Positions 44,099 through 51,508 of a stretch of 58,992 bases of DNA are shown here, piece by piece. The position numbers were made by a program, and so were the translations under genes. The stretch lies in the NCBI GenBank assembly GCA_963546395.1, contig CAUUMS010000011.1:1-58992 (forward strand), read 5' to 3'. Numbering within the stretch: the first letter of the stretch is position 1; each line of letters opens with the position of its first letter. Below the pieces are notes generated by a model. It did not search any database and was not told where the DNA came from. It was given only the letters and a program-made list of their open reading frames with translations. The DNA comes from Bacteroides_D sp963546395. GTDB lineage: Bacteria > Bacteroidota > Bacteroidia > Bacteroidales > CAJPTX01.

Positions 44099-44475
44099 GG
44101 CTAGTTCTGTTGTCAGTTGTTTTTGGAGTTTCTCTCGTGTTCGTGTCTCTAAAACGTTTGCCCCCATTTGGTAGTTCTTTGCTGCATGAAATTTGTCTGT
44201 GTGCTCCCCACGGACTACCACCCACATTTGGGGCCTAAAATGCCCGCAAGTGCGTGACTTGTCAGCGTCTTAGTGCCTTCAGCACGTGGGGTCCCCTAAT
44301 TGTGGAATGCCTCTATTTTGGACATGAAGAGTTATTTGTAATGGTTCGGCATGTCCTCGTGGCAGGCCTTGCGCCACGTGCTCTGTCGCGGGGTGGACGT
44401 TTTTTACATATATTCGTTGCGGCGTTTTGTGGGCATGCAAAGAAGGGTTGAGGGCCCTCAGCACGATATGCCCCC
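44099..44475. other. Divergent intergenic region between the DUF438 gene and abfD
   Basis: No credible ORF. No TAnnTTTG box found for the leftward gene. This is the likely control region for the 4-hydroxybutyrate cluster; I see no operator I can name. Confidence 0.3.
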
Positions 44476-44505
44476 TTGGGGATGGGCGAATTAGCCGTAC
44501 TTTAG
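44476..44505 (+). promoter_or_regulatory. Promoter for abfD
   Basis: TTG at 44476-44478, exactly 19 nt, then TACTTTAG at 44498-44505, one base off the TAnnTTTG box. Leader of about 57 nt to the ATG. Confidence 0.6.
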
Positions 44506-44568
44506 GGGTAGAAAATTGGAGCGTGTAGCGCACCGGGTGCGTGCGCCAGCTCATAACGACAGAATGCC

Positions 44569-46032
44569 ATGACAAGCGAGCAGTACATTGAGAGCCTCAG
44601 GAAAATGAATCTGAAGGTGTACCTGTTTGGCGAACTCGTACAGAACCCGGTGGATCACCCCATCATTCGCCCCTCGGTGAATTCGGTGGCCATGACCTAC
44701 AAGCTGGCTGAAATGCCCGAGTACCAGGATCTGATGACGGCCGAGTCGAACCTGACGGGCAAGCGTATCAACCGCTTCTGCCACCTGCACCAGAGCACCG
44801 AAGACCTGGTGAAGAAGGTGAAGATGCAGCGTCTGATGGGCCAGAAGACGGCAGCCTGCTTCCAGCGGTGCGTGGGGATGGACGCTTTCAACGCCATCTT
44901 CTCCACCACCTTTGAGATTGATGAGAAGTACGGCACGGAGTACCACAAGCGCTTCGTGGAGTACCTGAAGTTTGTGCAGGAGAACGACTACACGGTGGAT
45001 GGGGCTATGACCGACCCGAAGGGGGATCGTGGCCTGGCTCCCTCTGAGCAGAAGGATCCTGACATGTTCGTCCACATCGTGGAGAAGCGTAAGGACGGCA
45101 TCGTGGTACGTGGGGCGAAGGCGCACCAGACGGGGGCCTGCAATTCGCACGAGCACCTGATTATGCCGACCCTGGCGATGCGTGAGGCAGATAAGGCCTA
45201 TGCGGTATCGTTTGCTGTACCGAGCGATGCCCCTGGGATCCTGATGATCTACGGCCGCCAGTCGTGCGACACCCGCAAGATGGAGAAGTACAACCGCATG
45301 GACGTAGGTAACGCGGTGTTCGGGGGTCAAGAGGCTCTGGTGGTCTTCGAGGATGTGTTCGTGCCGTGGGAGCGCGTGTTCATGTGCGAGGAGTGGGACT
45401 TCTCGGGCATGATGGTAGAGCGTTTCGCGGGTTACCATCGTCAGTCCTACGGCGGTTGCAAGGTGGGTGTGGGCGACGTGCTCATCGGGGCAGCGGCGCT
45501 GGCGGCTGACTACAACGGGGTGCCCAAGGCGAGCCACATTAAGGATAAGCTGATCGAGATGATGCACCTGAACGAGACGCTCTACTCGTGCGGGATCGCT
45601 TGCTCGGCTGAGGGGCACAAGACCAAGGCGGGCAACTACGAGATCGACTTACTGCTGGCCAACGTGTGCAAGCAGAACGTGACGCGTATGCCCTACGAGA
45701 TCGCGCGTCTGGCTGAGGACATCGCCGGGGGTCTGATGGTGACCATGCCGTCGGAGGCCGACCTGCGCAGCGAGGCTGTGGGTCACTACGTGGATAAGTA
45801 CTTCCGCGGGGTGTACAACATCGAGACGGAGACCCGCCTGCGCGTGCTACGCCTGGTGGAAAACCTCACCCTCGGTACGGCGGCTGTGGGCTACCGCACA
45901 GAGTCAATGCACGGGGCCGGATCGCCGCAGGCGCAGCGCATCATGATTTCGCGCCAGGGGAACCTCGAGGGCAAGAAGAAGCTGGCTCGTGCCATTGCAC
46001 GCATCAAGGAAGATGGCTCGCTAGAGAAATAA
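44569..46032 (+). CDS. abfD: 4-hydroxybutyryl-CoA dehydratase / vinylacetyl-CoA isomerase
   Basis: A 487-residue flavin and iron-sulfur enzyme that turns 4-hydroxybutyryl-CoA into crotonyl-CoA. The unusual cluster ligands are all present: Cys97 and Cys101 (AACFQRCVG), His290 and Cys297 (AGYHRQSYGGCKVG), equivalent to Cys99, Cys103, His292 and Cys299 of the Clostridium aminobutyricum enzyme. It feeds crotonyl-CoA to butyrate formation. It has its own promoter, and a hairpin separates it from the CoA-transferase gene. The enzyme is oxygen-sensitive, in line with an anaerobe. Confidence 0.95.
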   Translation: MTSEQYIESLRKMNLKVYLFGELVQNPVDHPIIRPSVNSVAMTYKLAEMPEYQDLMTAESNLTGKRINRFCHLHQSTEDLVKKVKMQRLMGQKTAACFQRCVGMDAFNAIFSTTFEIDEKYGTEYHKRFVEYLKFVQENDYTVDGAMTDPKGDRGLAPSEQKDPDMFVHIVEKRKDGIVVRGAKAHQTGACNSHEHLIMPTLAMREADKAYAVSFAVPSDAPGILMIYGRQSCDTRKMEKYNRMDVGNAVFGGQEALVVFEDVFVPWERVFMCEEWDFSGMMVERFAGYHRQSYGGCKVGVGDVLIGAAALAADYNGVPKASHIKDKLIEMMHLNETLYSCGIACSAEGHKTKAGNYEIDLLLANVCKQNVTRMPYEIARLAEDIAGGLMVTMPSEADLRSEAVGHYVDKYFRGVYNIETETRLRVLRLVENLTLGTAAVGYRTESMHGAGSPQAQRIMISRQGNLEGKKKLARAIARIKEDGSLEK

Positions 46033-46113
46033 ATTGCGGGAGGCCAGTTTGTAAAGAAGATGAATTAGGGCTAACTTCGCGGTGCAGACCGTGATGGGAA
46101 GTTAAACAGTGGT

Positions 46114-46145
46114 AAAAGGGGTGCTGGTTCGCTTGCACCCCTTTT
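46114..46145 (+). terminator. Terminator or attenuator between abfD and the CoA-transferase gene
   Basis: Stem AAAAGGGGTGC / GCACCCCTTTT with a 10-nt loop and terminal T-run. It ends 21 bp before the next ATG, so the downstream three genes depend on read-through or another promoter. Confidence 0.75.
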
Positions 46146-46166
46146 GCGCTTTATCACAGATTAGCG

Positions 46167-47459
46167 ATGAGTTGGGAGCAAGAGTACAAGAGCAAGCTCT
46201 GCACGGCGGCGGATGCGGTGCAGGCCATCCGGTCGGGTAACCGCCTCGTGCTAGGGCACGCCGCGGGGATCCCCACGGATCTGGTGGATGCCATGGTGGC
46301 GAACCATGCGGCTTACCGCGACGTTGAGGTCGTGCACATGTTCTGCCTGGGCGAGGGGCACTACATGGATCCGGAAATGGCCCCACATTTCCGGCACAAT
46401 GCGCTGTTTGTGGGCCCAAATGCACGGAAGGCCGTGGAGGAGGGACGGGCTGATTTCATCCCGGTGTTCTTCCACGAAATCCCACGCCTGTTCGTCGATG
46501 GCACCCTGCCGGTGGATGTGGCCATGGTGCTGCTGTCGCGCCCCAATGATGAGGGCTACTGCTCGTTCGGGATCTCGAGCGACTACTCCAAGCCGGCCTG
46601 CGAGGCGGCGAAGGTGATAATTGCCGAGGTGAATCCCAACATGCCCTTCATTGCGGGTGGCGATAACCTGATACACGTCTCGAAGCTCACGCACATCGTG
46701 GAGAGCTCTCACCCCATCTATGAGTTGCCGGCTGGCAAGATGGGGGAGGTGGAGAAGGCCATCGGTATGCACTGCGCTGAGCTGGTGCCCGATGGGGCGA
46801 CTCTACAGCTGGGCATCGGCTCTATTCCGGACGCTGTGCTCTTGCAGCTGAAGGGGAAGAAGGATCTGGGTATCCACACGGAGATGTTCTCCGATGGGGT
46901 GCTGGAGCTCGTGGAGAGCGGTGTCATCACGGGACGCTGTAAGACGTTGCACCCAGGCAAGATGGTGGCTACCTTCCTGATGGGGAGCCGCAAGCTGTAC
47001 GACTTTGTGGATCGCAATGAGGACGTGCTCATGTTCCCGTGCGATTACGTGAATGACCCCACGGTGATTGCTCAGAACTACCGGATGGTGTCCATCAACT
47101 CGTGCCTAGAGATCGATCTCCAGGGCCAGGTGGTGTCCGACTCGATAGGTCTACGGCAGTACAGCGGGGTGGGTGGCCAGGTGGACTACGTGCGCGGGGC
47201 GAGCATGTCGAAGGATGGTATCTCCATCATGGCTATGCCCTCGACGGCTGCTAAGGGTACGGTATCGAAGATTGTGCCCTTCCTGACGCAGGGTGCCGCC
47301 GTGACAACCTCGCGCAACGATGTAGACTACGTGGTGACGGAGTTCGGCGTGGCGAAGCTGCGGGGACGTTCGCTACGGCAGCGGGCGCAGGCTCTGATCG
47401 AGATTGCCCATCCCGATTTCAGGACGGCCCTCAAGGAGGAGTACAACAAGCGCTTTTAG
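46167..47459 (+). CDS. 4-hydroxybutyrate CoA-transferase
   Basis: A 430-residue acetyl-CoA-hydrolase/transferase-family enzyme. It moves CoA (from acetyl-CoA or butyryl-CoA) to 4-hydroxybutyrate. The catalytic glutamate is Glu239 in LGIHTEMFSDG; oxyanion and CoA-binding blocks SGVGGQVDYVRGA and LRGRSLRQRAQALI follow. Similarity to AbfT/Cat2 is strong along the whole length. It supplies the substrate for abfD, just upstream, and is followed closely by the dehydrogenase gene. Confidence 0.92.
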   Translation: MSWEQEYKSKLCTAADAVQAIRSGNRLVLGHAAGIPTDLVDAMVANHAAYRDVEVVHMFCLGEGHYMDPEMAPHFRHNALFVGPNARKAVEEGRADFIPVFFHEIPRLFVDGTLPVDVAMVLLSRPNDEGYCSFGISSDYSKPACEAAKVIIAEVNPNMPFIAGGDNLIHVSKLTHIVESSHPIYELPAGKMGEVEKAIGMHCAELVPDGATLQLGIGSIPDAVLLQLKGKKDLGIHTEMFSDGVLELVESGVITGRCKTLHPGKMVATFLMGSRKLYDFVDRNEDVLMFPCDYVNDPTVIAQNYRMVSINSCLEIDLQGQVVSDSIGLRQYSGVGGQVDYVRGASMSKDGISIMAMPSTAAKGTVSKIVPFLTQGAAVTTSRNDVDYVVTEFGVAKLRGRSLRQRAQALIEIAHPDFRTALKEEYNKRF

Positions 47460-47495
47460 GACGCGTGTAACCGTTAAAGCTAAAGGAGGTACGTT

Positions 47496-48611
47496 ATGCA
47501 ACTGTTCAAACTCAAGCCGACGATCCATCGGTTTGCCACATTCGCCGAATTCGCGAAGGAGTTCCAGCTCAACGCCAATGACCTGGTGATTACCAACGAG
47601 TTCATCTACAAGCCCTTCATGGAGGCGCTGGGGCTGAAGTGCCACTTCGTGTTCCAGGAGAAGTATGGCCAGGGTGAGCCCTCGGATGAGATGATGAACG
47701 CCATATTGGCTGAGGCCATGAAGCAGCCTTTCAGCCGCGTGGTGGCCATCGGGGGTGGTACGGTGATCGACACGGCCAAGCTGATTGCCCTCGAGGGGGT
47801 GGACGATGTGGTGAAGGCCTTCGAGCGTAGCATCCCGATCAAGCGGAGCAAGGAGCTGATCCTTCTGCCGACGACGTGCGGGACTGGGAGCGAGGTGACG
47901 AATATCTCGATCGCGGAGATCAAGAGCAAGCACACCAAGATGGGTCTGGCGGACGATGCGCTGCTGGCCGATGCGGCGGTCATTGTGCCCGAGCTGCTGA
48001 AGGGGCTGCCGTACAACTTCTACGTGTTCAGCTCTGTGGATGCGCTGATACACGCCACGGAGTCGTACGTTTCGCCCAAGTGCAACGTGTACACGAAGGT
48101 GTACTCGAAGGCGGCTATCGAGATGATCATCGAGGTGTTCAAGGGTATTGCGGCCAATGGCCCAGAGTACCGGATGGAGCATTTTGAGGAGATGCTGATT
48201 GCCAGCAACTTCGCTGGGGTAGCCTTCGGCAACGCAGGGGTGGGCGCTGTGCATGCGCTCTCGTACCCGCTGGGTGGTACCTACCACGTGCCGCACGGGG
48301 AGTCGAACTACCAGTTCTTCACGGCGGTGTTTGAGCTGTACCAGAAGAAGCAGCCTAAGGGCCGCATCGAGGAGGTGAATGCTGTGCTGGCTGAGAATCT
48401 GGGCTGCAAGGTGGACAACGTGTACGCCGAGCTGGACAACCTGCTGGGTAAGCTCTTGCAGCGGAAATCGTTGCGCGAGTATGGCATGAAGGAGGCGGAC
48501 ATCGACGGGTTTACCGATGCGGTGATCAAGACGCAGCAGCGTTTGCTGGCTAACAACTACGTGGAGCTCTCCCGCGAGGAGATCCGCAGCTTGTATGCCA
48601 AGTTGTACTAA
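47496..48611 (+). CDS. NAD-dependent 4-hydroxybutyrate dehydrogenase
   Basis: A 371-residue iron-containing (group III) alcohol dehydrogenase. Cofactor motif GGGTVIDTAK at 86-95; TTCGTGSEVTN conserved; metal ligands Asp182, His186 (VDALIHATES), His253 (VHALSYPLG) and His267 (HVPHGES), with family spacing. It reduces succinate semialdehyde to 4-hydroxybutyrate. Context with the CoA-transferase and succinate-semialdehyde dehydrogenase makes the substrate assignment strong. AAAGGAGG lies 7 nt before the ATG. Name in relatives: 4hbD. Confidence 0.92.
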   Translation: MQLFKLKPTIHRFATFAEFAKEFQLNANDLVITNEFIYKPFMEALGLKCHFVFQEKYGQGEPSDEMMNAILAEAMKQPFSRVVAIGGGTVIDTAKLIALEGVDDVVKAFERSIPIKRSKELILLPTTCGTGSEVTNISIAEIKSKHTKMGLADDALLADAAVIVPELLKGLPYNFYVFSSVDALIHATESYVSPKCNVYTKVYSKAAIEMIIEVFKGIAANGPEYRMEHFEEMLIASNFAGVAFGNAGVGAVHALSYPLGGTYHVPHGESNYQFFTAVFELYQKKQPKGRIEEVNAVLAENLGCKVDNVYAELDNLLGKLLQRKSLREYGMKEADIDGFTDAVIKTQQRLLANNYVELSREEIRSLYAKLY

Positions 48612-48656
48612 GGAGGAACAGAACTGGAACGTTTACTAAACAATCCGATAGACGCA

Positions 48657-50012
48657 ATGACGATAGCAGAGCTGATGACCCGTGCCCGCGCGGCGCAGGC
48701 GATATTTGAGCGCGATTTCAATCAGGCGCAGGTGGATGCCGTAGTGCGGGAGATTGGTAAGACCGTGTATGACCACGCTGAGGAGCTGGCCAAGATGGCG
48801 GTGGAAGAGACCCGCATGGGTGTTTACGAGGACAAGGTGGCCAAGAACCGTGGCAAGGCAAAGGGCGTGTGGTACGACCTGAAGGGCAAGCAGTCCATGG
48901 GCGTGCTGAGCGTGGATCCGGTGACGGATCTCATGACGGTGCTGAAGCCTGTGGGCGTGGTGGCCGCTATTACCCCCACCACGAACCCCATCGTGACGCC
49001 GATGTCTAAGTCGATGTTCGCCGTGAAGGGGAAGAACGCCATCATCGTGGCTCCACACCCCCGCTCGAAGAAGTGCTCGGCTTACACGATTGAGCTCATC
49101 AACAAGGCCATTGCCAAGTTCAATGTACCCGAGGGGCTGATTCAGTGCATCACGGAGCCTTCCATTGAGCTGACACAGGAGCTGATGCGCAGCTGCGACG
49201 TGGTGCTGGCTACCGGGGGTATGGCGATGGTGAAGTCGGCCTACTCGTCGGGTAAGCCCTCTTACGGCGTAGGTGCTGGTAACGTGCAGGTGATTATGGA
49301 CCGTGGCATCGATTTCGATAAGGCTGCGGCGACGATCATCCAGGGTCGTATCTTCGACAACGGGATCATCTGCTCGGGTGAGCAAAGCTTCATCTACCCG
49401 AAGGATTGCAAGGAGGAGATCTTCAACGCCTTCAAAAAGCACGGGGCGTACGTTGTGCCGGCTAGCGAGCGTAATGCGGTGGTGGGTGCCATCTTTGAGG
49501 ATGGGCACATTGCCGGTGACGTGGTAGGCCAGAGCACGCAGTTCCTGGCTAAGAAGGCGGGTATCACGATTCCTGAGGGCACGCGCGTGATTGTGATCGA
49601 ATCCATCGGCTACGGCGCTGCGGATGAGATCAGCAAGGAGAAGATGTGCCCGGTGCTGGCGGCCTTCCCGTACGATAAGTTTGAGGAAGCCATCACCATC
49701 GCCAAGACGAATCTACAGCTCGAGGGTAATGGTCACTCGGCTGGTATCCACTCCAACGACGAGGAGCATATCCGCCAGGTGGGCGAGGCGCTCACGGTGT
49801 CGCGCGTGGTGGTAAATGCGCCGGTATCTACCACAGCGGGTGGGGCTATGGCCAGCGGTCTGGCTTGCACCAATACGCTGGGCTGCGGGTCGTGGGGTAA
49901 CAACACCCTCTCGGAGAACCTCACCTACAAGCACCTGCTCAACACGACCCGCGTGGCAAGGCTCTCCCCGAAGGTGCATATTCCTACGGACGAAGAGCTC
50001 TGGAAGCTGTAG
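48657..50012 (+). CDS. sucD: CoA-acylating succinate-semialdehyde dehydrogenase
   Basis: A 451-residue aldehyde-dehydrogenase-fold enzyme converting succinyl-CoA to succinate semialdehyde with NAD(P)H. The catalytic Cys239 lies in FDNGIICSGEQS; ITPTTNPIVTPMSK and SYGVGAGNVQVI are further family blocks. It opens the route succinyl-CoA to semialdehyde to 4-hydroxybutyrate to crotonyl-CoA encoded here. The ATG aligns with relatives but lacks a nearby ribosome site; AAGGAGG lies 40 nt upstream, 7 nt before an in-frame CTG at 48624. A terminator follows. Confidence 0.93.
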   Translation: MTIAELMTRARAAQAIFERDFNQAQVDAVVREIGKTVYDHAEELAKMAVEETRMGVYEDKVAKNRGKAKGVWYDLKGKQSMGVLSVDPVTDLMTVLKPVGVVAAITPTTNPIVTPMSKSMFAVKGKNAIIVAPHPRSKKCSAYTIELINKAIAKFNVPEGLIQCITEPSIELTQELMRSCDVVLATGGMAMVKSAYSSGKPSYGVGAGNVQVIMDRGIDFDKAAATIIQGRIFDNGIICSGEQSFIYPKDCKEEIFNAFKKHGAYVVPASERNAVVGAIFEDGHIAGDVVGQSTQFLAKKAGITIPEGTRVIVIESIGYGAADEISKEKMCPVLAAFPYDKFEEAITIAKTNLQLEGNGHSAGIHSNDEEHIRQVGEALTVSRVVVNAPVSTTAGGAMASGLACTNTLGCGSWGNNTLSENLTYKHLLNTTRVARLSPKVHIPTDEELWKL

Positions 50013-50038
50013 GCTGAACACTCAGCTCGGATTATTGA

Positions 50039-50073
50039 GGGGTGCAATGGCCCTTGCCATTGCACCCCTTTTT
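50039..50073 (+). terminator. Terminator of the 4-hydroxybutyrate cluster
   Basis: Perfect 12-bp stem GGGGTGCAATGG / CCATTGCACCCC around CCCTTG, followed by TTTTT. The outer GGGGTGC matches the abfD hairpin. Confidence 0.9.
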
Positions 50074-50173
50074 GCTGTCGCACGACGACCTCTGTAGGGC
50101 ATGGGGATCCCTAGAGCATCAGGCTCTTGACCGCATGCGCTATGGGCCTTGTACAGGCAGTGTGAGCCCGAGG

Positions 50174-50914
50174 CTAGCCGAGTGTCTGAGCTAGCTTGGC
50201 GCACATGATGGCGGCGACGGAGGCCACGTTGAGCGATTCCACAGCGGGGGTGCCGCAGTGAGGGATGGTGACACGATGCGTGGCGCACGTTAATAGCTCG
50301 TCGGATAGCCCATGGCCCTCATTGCCAAGTAGGATAACGCATGGTTGTGTGAGGTGGCACTCCCCAATGGGGGAGCCATCCAGCGTTGTTGCCACGACGG
50401 GAGGTAACGGGGTTGTATTGCGCAGCAGGGGGATGAGTGGGGTGTACACTACTCGCACCGAGGCAATGGCCCCCATGGTGGCATGGATGGCTTTCGGGGC
50501 ATAGGCAAGAGCGCAATCGGGGGAGCAGATAATCTGCCGGATACCAAACCAGTCCGCAGTGCGGATGATAGTACCCAGGTTCCCGGGATCTTGCACTGCC
50601 TCCAGGACGAGTGTGGTATTCTCAGCCAAGGGCAGCGGCTCGGGGGTAGGAATGGGGAAGACCCCGAGTAGACGTGGTGGTGATTGGTGGGTGCAGAGGC
50701 GCGCCATCGTGTCGGGGGATGTGATGACGGGCGTGTGGCCATGCATGCTGGTGGGTGCTCCCTCTGATGTGGCAATCAGCATCTCGGGAGTACTCCCATT
50801 CTCCAGTAGGGTCTGCACGAGTTTCTCCCCCTCGGCTAGGAATACCCCCTGCTTGTGGATGCCCCGAGGGGTGTGCAGAGTACGGATGAACTGGATCTGT
50901 TGCCGGGTCAGCAT
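50174..50914 (-). CDS. TrmH/SpoU-family RNA 2'-O-methyltransferase
   Basis: A 246-residue SPOUT methyltransferase. The substrate-binding N-terminus (GVFLAEGEKLVQTLL) precedes the three SPOUT motifs: QDPGNLGTIIRTADWFG, ILLGNEGHGLSDE and VESLNVASVAAIMC. It methylates ribose in rRNA or tRNA; the target cannot be told. ATG 50914 (MLTRQQIQ) matches relatives better than 50926 and leaves a leader of about 22 nt from the promoter box at 50943. Confidence 0.9.
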   Translation of the reverse strand: MLTRQQIQFIRTLHTPRGIHKQGVFLAEGEKLVQTLLENGSTPEMLIATSEGAPTSMHGHTPVITSPDTMARLCTHQSPPRLLGVFPIPTPEPLPLAENTTLVLEAVQDPGNLGTIIRTADWFGIRQIICSPDCALAYAPKAIHATMGAIASVRVVYTPLIPLLRNTTPLPPVVATTLDGSPIGECHLTQPCVILLGNEGHGLSDELLTCATHRVTIPHCGTPAVESLNVASVAAIMCAKLAQTLG

Positions 50915-50942
50915 GGACGTGCGCATGTTGTGAGTGCGGTGA

Positions 50943-50950
50943 CAAAGGTA
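50943..50950 (-). promoter_or_regulatory. Promoter -7 box for the RNA methyltransferase gene
   Basis: Minus strand TACCTTTG, directly upstream of the gene. Confidence 0.55.
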
Positions 50951-51100
50951 TTCAGCAGGACGGTTTCACTTGGATTAGAAGATGGCTGTGGGCAAAATTC
51001 ACAGCAAATTAGCCGTATAGCACCAGCCAGAAAGCACGATGTGGGAGGGGTGTAGCATGGGCGAGTTGTGGCCAAAATGCCTTGTCCAGGTGCCTGTGAT

Positions 51101-51131
51101 TTGCGTATGTCGGAGAAAAGTTATACTTTTG
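51101..51131 (+). promoter_or_regulatory. Promoter for the initiator tRNA
   Basis: TTG at 51101-51103, a 20-nt spacer and TACTTTTG at 51124-51131. About 45 nt to the mature 5' end. Confidence 0.6.
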
Positions 51132-51183
51132 CCCTCGCATTCGGATCGTGGTGTCGCTTTGCGCTTGGTTCGAGTGATGTGAT

Positions 51184-51256
<73 letters not shown>

Positions 51257-51276
51257 CTGATTTTGGGAGTTGAAAA

Positions 51277-51309
51277 GGGGCAGCTCACCCGTGAGCCGCC
51301 CCTTTTTTT
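51277..51309 (+). terminator. Terminator after tRNA-fMet
   Basis: Stem GGGGCAGCTCAC / GTGAGCCGCCCC with one A-C mismatch and a CC loop, then seven T. Confidence 0.85.
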
Positions 51310-51398
51310 GTATTCAGGCCTGATGTGCTCCCATAGCATTTGAGCAGCAATTTGGAGCCGGTGCGCGTACGGCACTGCTACGCCTTGCTAATGATTCA

Positions 51399-51406
51399 TA
51401 CCTTTG
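51399..51406 (+). promoter_or_regulatory. Promoter -7 box for the tamL-like gene
   Basis: TACCTTTG, about 95 nt before the chosen ATG at 51509 and 60 nt before the alternative at 51473. Confidence 0.55.
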
Positions 51407-51508
51407 CCAGCAAGGTGATTCCGGCTGCTATGAGGTGGGCTCGTATGCCCTCATTGTAGGGATTGCCGTTTTATGCGCTACCTGGCGTGTGCATGGCACT
51501 GTGTGGAC

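Noticed and set aside
44551..45618. A 355-codon minus-strand open frame across abfD
   Set aside because: It is antisense to a gene with intact catalytic ligands, is histidine/leucine-rich low-quality sequence, and comes from GC-biased codon use on the other strand.
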